A DNA stretch of 64,000 nt from the NCBI GenBank assembly GCA_037952775.1, contig JBANAY010000003.1:21886001-21950000 (forward strand), written 5' to 3'. The position numbers and the translations under genes were made by a program. Positions 46,316 to 56,406 of this stretch are shown here, one piece after another. The stretch comes from Clonostachys chloroleuca (Eukaryota; Ascomycota; Sordariomycetes; Hypocreales; Bionectriaceae). The notes under the pieces are model-generated. The model did not search any database. It was not told where the DNA came from and saw only the letters and a list, made by a program, of their open reading frames with translations. The stretch's first letter is position 1. Each line of letters begins with the position of its first letter.

Positions 46316-47152
46316 CTACACTCTAGCATGCACCTTGGCCCGCTGAATTTGAAACCCATCATACGCCTCAATGGCGAGCTCTTTTCGCAATCGCTCAGCT
46401 GCCTTCTTAATGAGACGATGCGTCGGCTCCTCTCGGTCGGATTTGTGTTCCTCGTAGTGGAATTTGCTTCGGCCAACATCCCAGACGAACATTCCCCTCC
46501 GCAGGGGATGATACTCGTAGACCTGGTGTCTCTTCAAACTGCCACGGCTGAACTCAGCCGTCAGCGCCTTCTCTTTGAAGACGTACAATGCCTCGAGCTT
46601 AAAGTAATATTCAAAAACCCCTCCGAGCGATGCTTTCATCTGCAGCAGCGAATCCGACACGGCGAGGTGCTTGACATAGGTCTTGAGCATGATGGTCTCC
46701 CCTTCCAAGTCGGGCTGCAGCTGGCGGTTGATCGGCTCCCGGATGAACTCCCACCATTTCTCGGTGGGAACATAGAGCGCATCACGATCAGGGTCGAAGT
46801 AGCGAATGAAGCTCGGTCGCCGGTTCTCATTGTGGCGGATGTCCAAGCCCTGGGCGCGGATCCATCCAAGGGCATGGCGGCGAGCTTCGCGGTTGACAAA
46901 TGCTAATGGAATGTCGTACTGGGCCGGCGTGAGTAGTTTGTAGTCAAACTCCATGTTGAGATTGCAATCCTCGTTGACGTGATCGTAGTCGTCGTCGCCC
47001 GGCATCAGGCGACGTGGCCGCCAGCAGCCTTTCTGGTAGAGGAACAGAGCCGGGCGAGTCGCGTCAGGCAGCGCATCGTGCCAGATCTGGTCGCGGATCT
47101 CAGGCGGAAGAAGGGAGAAGTGATGGAAGATGGTGTGATTGACCGGCGCCAT
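46316..47152 (-). CDS. 2EXR-domain protein
   Basis: Single exon, 278 residues from the ATG giving MAPVNHTIF; a longer frame with an ATG at 47311 is possible but its added 53 residues look like leader. The 2EXR signature is FHHFSLLPPEIRDQIWHDALP near the start, with PLAFVNREARRHALGW and the strand FDPDRDALYVP further on, as expected for this abundant fungal family. Function is unknown; the domain resembles F-box-like modules. The C-terminus is charged. It is divergent from the secreted basic protein gene at 47675. Confidence 0.85.
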   Translation of the reverse strand: MAPVNHTIFHHFSLLPPEIRDQIWHDALPDATRPALFLYQKGCWRPRRLMPGDDDYDHVNEDCNLNMEFDYKLLTPAQYDIPLAFVNREARRHALGWIRAQGLDIRHNENRRPSFIRYFDPDRDALYVPTEKWWEFIREPINRQLQPDLEGETIMLKTYVKHLAVSDSLLQMKASLGGVFEYYFKLEALYVFKEKALTAEFSRGSLKRHQVYEYHPLRRGMFVWDVGRSKFHYEEHKSDREEPTHRLIKKAAERLRKELAIEAYDGFQIQRAKVHARV

Positions 47153-47674
47153 TATCAGCGTGGTGTATTGGTGGGTGGGCTGAGGGGATTCTTTTGGCGG
47201 TCGCAGATTATGAGCAGATAAAAATTCCAAACACAACAGCAAATCAATGAAACGAGTCGGGGAGCGTGACTTTCTAAATGCCTTGAGTGCGGGGGGCAAA
47301 TATTCATGCACAATGGTGGTGCTGATCCGGGGCTATGGCCCGAAAGCCGACCCAGAACGGCGCTGAGGCATGATGAAACACGGCTGATTGGAAGAGCTCG
47401 AGTCGTTGGTTGGGCATTTGTGCTGGTCTGGCTTGGCATCGCCTTACAAACTCGTCTTACCTGCAGCAGGGCCAGGCAGAACGAAGAAGAATAAAAATAT
47501 AAGGGTCCGTCTGACCTCGCCTTCGATTGAGGCTGTGGTTGATCTTACTCCTCGGTTCTCCTCCTCCACTTCGCTTCTTCCAGTCCGTGCAAGTTGCCGC
47601 TGGCAGGCATTTGCTTTTCTTTCTAATCTACATCTGATATCCAGCGCCTGGTGCGCTGCAAGTGCAATTCCATA
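47153..47674. promoter_or_regulatory. Bidirectional promoter of 2EXR and basic secreted protein
   Basis: A 522-bp divergent gap. A TATA-like aaatataagggtc lies near 47497, about 175 bp before the plus-strand ATG, followed by a CT-rich stretch (ctcctcggttctcctcctcc). No gene lies within. Confidence 0.5.
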
Positions 47675-48187
47675 ATGGCCTCCCTCAAGGCACTAGTCTT
47701 CGGCCTGCTCCTCCTCGTCAGCCAGGCCCTCGCCTCCCGCGTCGTCTTCCTCGGACGGTTCGCAGACCCGACCAAGCCCGACCAGGTCAAGAAGCCCTCG
47801 CGCACGACCAAGAGCCTCCAGATGCCCGACGAAAAGGCGAGCCAGGCCATGGCCAGGATGAAGGCCTGGTCCAACAACAAGTACCAGGCCAACCCCGGCG
47901 ACCACAACACCGTGCAGATCAGCAACGTCGCCCTGGCCAAGACGCGTCCCGAGGCGACCAAGATGGTGGAGGAGATGCAGGCGATTGTCAATAAGAACTA
48001 CAAGGCCGGCGACAAGACGATCAAGGACAGGTTCACGGTCGGGCGCAAGCAGCTGCAGCATGCAGTCAAGTCGGGCATCAAGAAGACGACCAAGGCGATC
48101 TTGCCGGCCAAGAAGAATACCAACACGCTCCAGAGGCCCAAGCTTCGAAGACGGCGGGAGCGACAGGCAATTGAGTGGGAGGCATGA
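47675..48187 (+). CDS. Secreted basic protein
   Basis: Single exon, 170 residues, unusually GC-rich. Residues 1-20 are a signal peptide (LKALVFGLLLLVSQALA). The mature protein is rich in Lys/Arg/Ala with no Cys; a helical central part (ARMKAWSNNKYQ, EATKMVEEMQAIVNKNYKAG) leads to a basic end (KLRRRRERQ). The RRRR run could be cut by a kexin-type protease. No family is recognised. The plus-strand frame at 47662 and minus-strand 47693-48256 frames here are shadows of the GC-rich coding sequence. Confidence 0.7.
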   Translation: MASLKALVFGLLLLVSQALASRVVFLGRFADPTKPDQVKKPSRTTKSLQMPDEKASQAMARMKAWSNNKYQANPGDHNTVQISNVALAKTRPEATKMVEEMQAIVNKNYKAGDKTIKDRFTVGRKQLQHAVKSGIKKTTKAILPAKKNTNTLQRPKLRRRRERQAIEWEA

Positions 48188-48358
48188 GAGTAGTCGTCCG
48201 CGGAGAATAGATCTACTAGGAATAAGATCGGAATTTAATTGACACATCTCGGTCAATCTGCAGTGGTATCATAGTATCATCATCAAAAAAAATATATACC
48301 CAAGAGCCTATTCTACTCTATGGAATGCAAACCTGTAGTTCTATTTTCACCTCGACCC

Positions 48359-50773
48359 TCACAGCCATAAAGCCCATACAAACATAATCGTCATTAAACC
48401 CGTCATGCCGACCCCATAAGTCGATGCCGCCGAATCGTCGTTCCCTTGTTGCTTATTGCTCCCGGTGTTGGTCGTCTTGGGGACATCCGTCGAGTTCACC
48501 TTGTCCCACGTCTTCTGGTACGAAACTCCAACATCGTCCGTGACGGTGGCATTCGCTTTCGATCCAGGTCCGTCCACCGAGCCGGGAACGCAGATGGTCG
48601 AGTTGCCGCTGGCATACGTGACCGCCGCCCGCCACAGCTTGGAGATGTCGCGCACCCTTTCGCCCGTCCAGAAGAGCCGGCAGTTGGCGCCCTCGTAGAC
48701 AAACTGTCGAGGCACGTCGTCCTTGGCCCGGATGACCGTGTCGAGAGCGTTAATCCCTCCACCGCCCACCCTCCAAGGGGTCTCGGCGAACGTCATCGGC
48801 AGATTGTTCACATCCTCGGCCGTCACGCCCAGAATCGAAAGCACCTGTCTGGGGTTCTTGGCCAGGCTGATCATGTACTGGACAGTCGTCTTCACGTCGC
48901 TCAGGGCGTCAAGAGTGCGGACGTTGTGGCCTCGAGTGCCCCCTGCGACCTGCATGGGCCCGTATCCAGGAACTCCGCCCACGACGACGCTCTTGACGCC
49001 CGCATCGTTCTTCATAAGGGCGTGCAGCACGGCGCAGGTACTCCCGCAGAGTCCGTCGCTCAGGAGAACCACATTCTCCGCCTTCCAGGTCTCGTTGTAG
49101 GTGGGGACATTGTTCCCGTAGCCAGCGACATAGAAGCCGAGCGACCTCGCAATCGACCTGCTGTCCAGGTTATACTGGGCATTCTTGGTGAAGTTATCCC
49201 CGTGGCTCTGAAGGGGCCCAAAGTATTCATCGTAGGAATCCCAGCTCGAGTTATCGGCCTTCAGCAACACCTCGGTGTTCAACTCACCAGCGGCGCCCAG
49301 CACCGTGATGTCACCAGCATCAAACGAGTCAAAAGACCTGCTGTTGTTGATCACATTCGTCACAATGTTACCCAGCGTCTTCAAGTCCGACGAGGCGCGC
49401 GCGCGGAACAGGGTGTTAGGCAGCGCGCTGGGGAAGAAGAGGCGGAACATGTCGTACGCGAGCAGCAGCGAGCCGCCTCGGTTGCCCATGACGTCGATGA
49501 CAATCTTCTCCATGCCGGCACTCTGAGCCTCCCTGATGAACTTCCTCACGGCCGAGCTGAAGGTCGCGGGGCTCGCGTCGCTGGACGTCTGGAAGCTGGG
49601 CACGCTCAGGACGCCAATCTTGTCGTCCCTGAGGAAGTACCCCGAGATCATACCGCCCTCGCCAAAGTCGGACTGCACCAGGTCGGGGTCGCTGGGATAG
49701 CCGAAGTAAGGGACGGAGCTGACGGCGCTTCTGGAAGCGAGGACGGCCCGGTCCCAGTTTGCCGCCGCCTCCAGTTCTCGAGAGTCAACGTGCAGTTCGT
49801 ATTCCTTCTCTAGATTAGCCCTCGAGGCAAAATTGCTGCTGTAGGTCGAATTTCGGTTCTTGACTTCGGTTCCGTATATAGCTGAGCCGTTGTAGTATCT
49901 GTATCTAGTCAAGTCCCTCGTTGATCCGGCCTTGTATTTCCACTCAAACTCAGATCCATTAGCGAAACGGCCACCGAGCGACACGCCGTTGTAGATCTGC
50001 GTCGTCTGGAATGCGCTGTAGTGCAAACTCTGCTTGCCCCGGCCAGTGGTGCTGAAATCGGCTGCCGGGTTCTCCATGAGCGAGTTCCAGTCGGCGTTTG
50101 GATCGTTGAAGCCCAGGAAATACGTTCGCTCCAGGTAGCCTCGGAGGTAGGCGAAGGCGGGCTTGCCGTCCAGCTCCACGACGGCCGATGCGTTTTGGAC
50201 ATTGTTCGTGATGTCGGACCAGGCGAAGAGCTGGGGGAGGCTCTGGCCGTCCGACGAGATTGCGGTGAGTGAATCCGGCAAAGTCCAGTGGAACAGTCCC
50301 AGAACTCCAGAATATACGTAGAAGTGGTAGTCGTTGACATCGCGAATGATGCTTTGAACAGCCAGGTCGAACTCGTACTGGTTCTTGTACTCTCCCGACT
50401 CGAGCTTGGTCTTGATCTCATCGAAGCGCCCCATAACATCCACGGGTAACCGCTGGTACGATTTAGGAGGGTCTTTGAGATACGCAAGCGAGCTCTGCAG
50501 AGAGAAATAATTCTTGAAAACATCGATCATCGTGCTAGCTTCCTCAGCGACCAGCGGGACGGACGTGATGCACTCGTAGGCCTTTTTCGCATTAAACGTT
50601 ACCAAATATTTCATGTCGGTTGGGTATGTTGCATTCGCGCTCCTGAGGTTCTGTTTCTGCTCATCCATGATGGCCCGGCAAGGATTGACCTCATCTTGGT
50701 TCTGGGCGTGGGCACCAGAGAGCTGGAGCGCAGCCAGCGAGGCCGCCACAACAAGCCTCTTTGGATACATCAT
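48359..50773 (-). CDS. GPI-anchored S41-family peptidase
   Basis: Single exon, 804 residues. Residues 1-23 are a signal peptide (LVVAASLAALQLSGAHA). A PDZ-like part lies in the middle and the tail-specific (CtpA/CPAF-like) catalytic fold at about 385-640: KIGVLSVPSFQT, IVIDVMGNRGGSLLLAYDMF and VVLLSDGLCGSTCAVLHALM, where Ser578 is the likely nucleophile. Many Asn-x-Ser/Thr sites occur. A Ser/Thr/Asn-rich tail ends in YGVGMTGLMTIMFVWALWL, a GPI signal. It should act at the outer cell surface. The antisense 455-residue frame is a GC-driven shadow. Confidence 0.9.
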   Translation of the reverse strand: MMYPKRLVVAASLAALQLSGAHAQNQDEVNPCRAIMDEQKQNLRSANATYPTDMKYLVTFNAKKAYECITSVPLVAEEASTMIDVFKNYFSLQSSLAYLKDPPKSYQRLPVDVMGRFDEIKTKLESGEYKNQYEFDLAVQSIIRDVNDYHFYVYSGVLGLFHWTLPDSLTAISSDGQSLPQLFAWSDITNNVQNASAVVELDGKPAFAYLRGYLERTYFLGFNDPNADWNSLMENPAADFSTTGRGKQSLHYSAFQTTQIYNGVSLGGRFANGSEFEWKYKAGSTRDLTRYRYYNGSAIYGTEVKNRNSTYSSNFASRANLEKEYELHVDSRELEAAANWDRAVLASRSAVSSVPYFGYPSDPDLVQSDFGEGGMISGYFLRDDKIGVLSVPSFQTSSDASPATFSSAVRKFIREAQSAGMEKIVIDVMGNRGGSLLLAYDMFRLFFPSALPNTLFRARASSDLKTLGNIVTNVINNSRSFDSFDAGDITVLGAAGELNTEVLLKADNSSWDSYDEYFGPLQSHGDNFTKNAQYNLDSRSIARSLGFYVAGYGNNVPTYNETWKAENVVLLSDGLCGSTCAVLHALMKNDAGVKSVVVGGVPGYGPMQVAGGTRGHNVRTLDALSDVKTTVQYMISLAKNPRQVLSILGVTAEDVNNLPMTFAETPWRVGGGGINALDTVIRAKDDVPRQFVYEGANCRLFWTGERVRDISKLWRAAVTYASGNSTICVPGSVDGPGSKANATVTDDVGVSYQKTWDKVNSTDVPKTTNTGSNKQQGNDDSAASTYGVGMTGLMTIMFVWALWL

Positions 50774-51686
50774 CTTTGACGAGTAAAAGAAGTCAATATC
50801 TGGGGAACATCATAAACCGCCCGGGCCTTAAATTAATCTGGGCTGGCGGCGTTACATATAGCCCGACTCATCCTTGTCCAGACGCTTCGCCAAGCCAGTC
50901 GTGGCGCTTGGCGTTTCCACCCATACACCACCAAATTTTAGAGATTCTATTCTTAACGCTCTAGTTTCCAGTGCTTACTGACTAGTGAAGAGGCGGCGAT
51001 CGGAGAGAATGAGAATATTCAACGGCATGCGCCGTTGAAGATGGTAGTTCCCGTCAGTGGTGTTTGCAGACCTCCGCTGCTCGTCCATCTTAATTTGGAG
51101 AAGCCCGGCAGAGGAGAGTGAACGAAATATACGTGCAGGCTAGGCAGCCAACCTGCAGCCTGCAGGCCACCCACCTGAACATCGTAGGGCTGCGATGGGC
51201 CCTTGTTGGTACTGGAGGCGCAGCAGGAAATCCAAACGCCGCCAAGACACCCACAAAGGAAATTCGCCTTTAAGAGCGTTGCCTGGAAAATTCCCTAATA
51301 AAGCATATGCCACTAGAGGCGCCAGGGCCATGTTAGAGTCAAATTGGCTGTATTTGGAGAGCAATCTTTCTGTAATTTTTACTAGAGGAAACATCAGGCA
51401 TGATAATCACTCACCCGCATCACTCCAGAACAAAAAGTAGGCAGAGCCACAGGGATAAACATGGGACAAGCCCAGGCTAGGCAGCATAGCCACCTCCATT
51501 TCACCCGTCCAGCTAGTTGCTGGGATCGGCGCAGGTCTGTGGCAACTTTAGGCAGTGACAAGATGGCATCGTTCTCTTCGAATTTCAGTGACGTAGTTGA
51601 CTTGGCAAATGATCAGCTCCCGTTTGGAAGAACTGCAAGTCTATTTGCAGCTGATAGTGATATGGCACTCTCTTTTGCTAGGTAAT
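50774..51686. other. Intergenic, no supported gene
   Basis: Promoter of the peptidase gene and 3' flank of the next. The small frames at 51140-51440 on both strands have no protein features. Confidence 0.45.
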
Positions 51687-52493
51687 CTAAATAATTAAAT
51701 ACCATCCAACCACGCTCGCAATAGCGGCACCAAAGGAAACATTACTGCCTTTTCCCACTACCCCATTTGTATTTGTCTCTGCCGATGTCGAAGTCGCGGC
51801 AGATGCTACAGAAGCATCGGACGATCCAGACGTCGTGGGCGTCGACTCTAAAGTCGCAGTCATCGAGCCAGAAGTTGACTTGAAGTCGCTCTGCTGCGTC
51901 GTAGATGGCGCAACCGAAGTCCCGCGGGAAGAACCCGGTGATGGTTTTAGATTCTCGAAACCCGCAGTGACAGTTACGGGAGTGCGCCGCTCACTGAGAC
52001 CGCTCTCCGTGACCGTCGTCGTGGTTCGGCGCGATTCGGTGGTCGGTTGGTTCAAGAGCACAACGTCTGTGCATACGGCGACGTCGCCCTCATCATCAAG
52101 GGAGCACTCTCGGTGGCTCGCCCTAGCCAAACATCTCAATTGGGTATATGCCGATACAGGGAGCTGGTGAGACCAGGCTTACCATTGAACAACCGACTTC
52201 ACGTCTGGCTGGGTAAATGTACGCAGCGGGTCGTCGTAAATGAAAGTCGTTGGCCCATAAGTGACGGTGCTGCCGTACATGTACTGGCCGCAGAGAGTGG
52301 TCCCGGGCGGGCACGCGAGCTTCAGAGCCGTCTTGTTCGCGTCGGCAGAGACGATTGACCCCATGACTCCGTAAGCGAACTGGTCAGCATTGGGGAGGTA
52401 CACGCTCGCGATTGCCTTGGTGGTTGTTTGCTGCGAGTGCACGCCCGCGCAGGCCAAGAAGCCGATCGCGGCGGCGAATGTGTAGCGAGCCAT
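51687..52493 (-). CDS. Ser/Thr-rich GPI-anchored cell-surface protein
   Basis: Exons 52183-52493 and 51687-52122, joined over a 60-bp intron, give 248 residues from MARYTFAAA. Residues 1-20 are a signal peptide. A globular N-terminal part (TKAIASVYLPNADQFAYGV, LACPPGTTLCGQYMYG) contains Cys and precedes a disordered Ser/Thr tail (TTTTVTESG, STPTTSGSSDAS). The C-terminus VSFGAAIASVVGWYLII is a GPI signal. The layout is standard for fungal wall-linked proteins; the N-terminal domain is not assigned. Confidence 0.83.
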
Positions 52494-54102
52494 TGTGATC
52501 AGCCGCAGCAGCCCGGTTCTTCTGTTCCTCCCGTAGGTAGCGTAATATGGGCGGGAAGCGCTGTTCACAAAAGCTGGCGGGTCTTTTAGCATTTAACATA
52601 TTATGTACAGCACAAGGTCTTGGCGAATGAGCCTGTTCAAGTTCCCTGTCTGAAACAGCGGGCTTACGAGGATCCAGGATCCATGTTGATCAATGCACAC
52701 AAGGTGATGCGTCCATTCCTATGGACCAAGACACGACTTTCGACTGGATTATGAAATCGCCAGCGGCTTTGATTTTTAAGGGGGGGCTGACAGCATTGGA
52801 CTCACGAATATCTCGGGGAAACGTAGATAATCTGTGGGCTTGAAGTTAGGATATCTGTACATCCAAAGATTAATTGGGCAAAGAATTGAGTCTAAAAACC
52901 GCCAAAAAATACATCAATCTTCTACAATAGCCAGCGTCTCCGCCATGTCAGCTTATTGGAGGCAAAGGGTTGGAGTTGACAACAATTATTCAAACGATGC
53001 TAGGCTTCCGAATCTCTAATGTGACACCTTTTGAAGAGATTTCTAGTGGAAGGTAATCAAAAACAATACAAATCCCTCGTCGGTATTTCGAGACCTAAGA
53101 ATAATCTTACATCTGCGAAACTATCAATTCCTATTGGGTAAGATAAACAAATTCCCTCAGCAGCTTTCAAGTTCGCTTGAGAACCCCGAGATGCCTTTGC
53201 TTGAAAGAAACTCCAACTCCAACATGGGTGCCACTTTTACCGAGCTCATAGATGTTAGAGAGAAGGCCATCCTTCAATGTATTAGGTCTGAGGGTAGTCA
53301 GCCAAAATATTACAAATAATTCATAACAAACTATGTTCTTGCTATTAGATGAGTTCGTTCGAGAGCATACTATCAAGGGGCTGCTTCATAGATCTAGCAA
53401 AGACTATACATTTCGGCTAGCACGATGAAATGAGAATCAATATCGAGAACTGATGGCCCGAGTGTCAGTTTTGAATCCAGAAATCGAATTCTGGCCGAGA
53501 TACCTCCAGAACCGGCCAAACTCGCGCAATATTTGCCAATTTTCAACCCTGCCTTAAGGATCACACGAACGCCATAGGGCTTCAGATTTATACATAGCAT
53601 GCAACGGGATATGAAAGATTAACTTTAATCTCAAGGTAAAACACTTATTGCAGTTCACGTGTGGAATGCAAAATTTCCTCGGGTCTTTTACCCTGGTTAG
53701 TCTTGACTGAGGTTAATGAGGCAAAGTAGATGACGCACCGTGACTAATAAAAGCTCCAGGTCACTTCTCGACACGTAAGACGTATCGTGATGAACAAGAC
53801 TAAGCAGAGAACACACATAGAAATATACCGAGGAAATATTGTCGCAATCAAAGAAAATCAAAGAACAAGTAATGATTTCACATAAATGCTACGATTGGAA
53901 GCCGCAATGTTAAGAAGAAATCTCAATACAACAGCCAAGCCATTGCATCGTAATATTAAATTGTTAACCCATCAGAAAAACAATCATAAAGCTAAAATAA
54001 TTCTCACTCGGGGAGAGATAAAGGAAGACCGCTCTCTTTCCGCCTCGTCTTCAACAATGTCATAAGATGCCGCAAAAGCAACAGATCTTGATCAAGAGGC
54101 GC
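52494..54102. other. Intergenic, no supported gene
   Basis: About 1.6 kb, A/T-rich from 52800 on. The frames at 52834-53019 and 53394-53600 lack starts or features. Nothing else is visible. Confidence 0.5.
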
Positions 54103-54600
54103 TTAGAAGAAGTCCTCGCTGGATTCTTCATCACGAGCGTAATGGCTCAAGGGCTTAGCGCGCTGGAGGTGACCAGGGCGAGCAGGACGCGGCCCTGTTT
54201 GAAGACGCAAGGGCCTAGCACGCTGGAGGTGGCCAGGCTCGGGAGGACCGCGGACGTCAAGAGTTTCCTCATCACGAGTATAGTGACTCAAGGGCTTAGC
54301 GCGCTGGAGGTGACCAGGGCGAGCAGGACGCGGCCCTGTTTGAAGACGCAAGGGCCTAGCACGCTGGAGGTGGCCAGGCTCGGGAGGACCACGCTCCTCA
54401 AGCAGCTCCTCATCACGGCGGCCATGTCTCAGAGGTCTCAATCCCCGAGGAGGGCCAGGGTGAGGAGGGCCACGAATGTCAAGGGAATCTTGATCGTTGA
54501 GGGCAATGTCACGAGTCTCGACCAGGGCAGAAATGGGCAGAGCGACTGCCACGCTGGCGACAGCCAAAAGGATTGCCGTGAGATTCTTAATAGCAACCAT
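54103..54600 (-). CDS. Secreted Arg/Pro-rich tandem-repeat protein
   Basis: Single exon, 165 residues. Residues 1-21 are a signal peptide (LTAILLAVASVAVALP). After a short pro-region the protein repeats: a short degenerate unit (about 40-65, with RGPPHPGPPRG and HGRRDEE), then two nearly identical 47-residue units (66-112, 113-159) built from RGPPEPGHLQRARPLRLQ and RPARPGHLQRAKPLSHY with acidic ends RDEE. The mature repeats are rich in Pro, Arg, Leu and His with no Cys. This resembles repeat-containing secreted precursors, such as kexin-processed repeat proteins, but dibasic sites occur only once (GRR). No DUF3328-like partner is seen nearby. Confidence 0.75.
   Translation of the reverse strand: MVAIKNLTAILLAVASVAVALPISALVETRDIALNDQDSLDIRGPPHPGPPRGLRPLRHGRRDEELLEERGPPEPGHLQRARPLRLQTGPRPARPGHLQRAKPLSHYTRDEETLDVRGPPEPGHLQRARPLRLQTGPRPARPGHLQRAKPLSHYARDEESSEDFF
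54128..54480. repeat. 141-bp tandem repeat inside the secreted repeat protein
   Basis: Copies start at about 54128, 54269 and 54410, so the period is 141 bp or 47 codons. The first two (plus-strand order) are nearly identical and differ mainly at their ends; the third is shorter and diverged. Within each unit a shorter block is itself duplicated (around GGGCTTAGCGCGCTGGAGGT and GGGCCTAGCACGCTGGAGGT), pointing to nested duplication. Confidence 0.9.
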
Positions 54601-56406
54601 GATTGCGGATTGAAATCAACCAAATGGAAACACGAAAAAAACAAGGTTGGTAAAAGGTTGATGGGAAAACAAATCCTGAGACCAGCTCAAAGGGGTAAAG
54701 AAGCGAATTGAGAAGAAAGGAAAAGACAAAGGAAGAAATGGCTGAACGATGTTGTTGAGAATGATTCTGAGCAGAGAATGTAGACAGAGGGCCGCCTTGA
54801 TATACTTTGTTCAAGGCTGCTACCCCGGCATCGTCGCGGACCTGGGAAATCCTTTTGGAAATACGTAGAGTCAAAGCCCGAGAATGTGGTCCCAATGGCA
54901 GGTGGAGATTGCGTAGGGCCAGAGATCTGCTGCCCCGTCCCCTGTTGCTGTTGGCCAGCTAGCCCGTTTCTTCACGGTCACGGTGAGACAAAATCATGGC
55001 ACCTAAACTAGCACCAACACTGGGTTACATCCTCTTACTCAGGGGTTGGCTAGAACCATCCTCACATAGTAGAGGAATTAGGCCCCAGATAGCGACACTA
55101 TTAATTAAAGTGCAGTCGGTTTCGCGGAGGCTTCCCCAGATCATCTCACAAGTTGCTTTTAGGGATTCACAGGCATCTTCTTATCCGGCGTTTCATGGTT
55201 CGTGTCATTGCAACGACAGTGTAATCCAAACAGCAATTCACACAGTTGTTGGTGCTGATCTCCACCTTCGCTGCACGCTGACTTCCTGGTGCGCCCGGAT
55301 GAATCCTCCTGCCGTAACATCAGTTGACGCGTCGAGGCTCCACGGCGTAGAAGGATCAACAAAGCACCACCAACAGACGGGCATCCATCTGCCGAAGTCT
55401 CTATGTCTGGACTGCCGCACGGCACCCGACATTCTCAATCATGAGCACGACGAACCTGACCAGAACCGTCAAGCCGTCAACCATAATCCATAGAATGAGA
55501 TGAGAGTGAGGACAAGCAGGAGAGTACACTGAGGACCAGGTAAAGCTCCCCGCTGTTGTCACTCAGTCTTGGCTTTTCAGGTTGGTCCATCAATCCTGAT
55601 GTTTTTTCTCGAGTAAATTCATCACTGTTCATAACGTCCTAATGATCCTATTTCAATGCATAGTGAGTACTGTGTACATCTGCCTGAGGAAAACCATTCC
55701 CCTCTTTCATTCCTCAATCTAGTGTTATGATATATATCGTAAGTAATTTTTTTCGCAGGCTTTGAATGACGTTTTGTGAATAGAATACCTCGGCGAGCTG
55801 ACTCTTGGTTACTCAACCACTAATCGCACTCACTTTCTCACCTCAGACGGCTAATTCAAATTGCCTCCAGGTATGTAAAGTAACTTGCCATGGCAACAGC
55901 TTCTCTGCAGTGATTATCATCCCAGATATCAAAGCATAACACCGAGCAAGGCAAAGGAGTAGTAGTGTAGGGTAGGTTGTTTACCTGGAATGACAATCTT
56001 TAGACGCGCGCTGGAAAACGCTCAGGTCTCCACCTAGAATCTGTCCGTTTTGCCTCGGCATCGTCGCGCAATCTGACATGCATCTGAATGCTCCACCATA
56101 ACAATGACCGTGACTATGGCTCCTGTTTCTCGCAAGCGACCAATGAGTTAGCCTCGGCTCATAAAGAGAAACGAAATCCTTCCGGTGTGAAAAACGTATG
56201 CAGGTTCTCAGCTTCCTTCTCCAAAGCTCCGAGCTATCATATTAATCTATTAATTTATCTCGATTAGATTGATTCCTTTCTTTGTTTGTAGGCTATCATA
56301 TCTCACCCAGCATTAATGTAAATATAAAAATGAGTAGAAAATCGGTGATGGAAAGAACGGCAGAAATGAAATTAACAGACGTAACCATACAGCCTTTAAA
56401 TAGGAC
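54601..56406. other. Intergenic, promoter side of repeat gene and 3' side of PKS
   Basis: About 1.8 kb. A plus-strand frame at 54996-55493 (165 codons, ATG start) has no recognised domain, no signal peptide and no obvious splice support, so it is not called. No other gene is visible. Confidence 0.45.

Noticed and set aside
47662..48256. Frames in other phases over the basic secreted protein
   Set aside because: They overlap a gene with signal peptide and promoter and show only GC-driven Arg/Gln or Leu/Val runs.
48446..49813. 455-codon plus-strand frame opposite the S41 peptidase
   Set aside because: It is antisense to a well-supported GC-rich gene, has no domain or signal and is a codon-bias shadow.
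53394..53600. Minus-strand 68-codon frame
   Set aside because: No ATG start and no recognisable features in an A/T-rich intergenic stretch.
54996..55493. 165-codon plus-strand ORF with ATG
   Set aside because: No domain, signal peptide or family likeness; alternative frames on the other strand are equally open.
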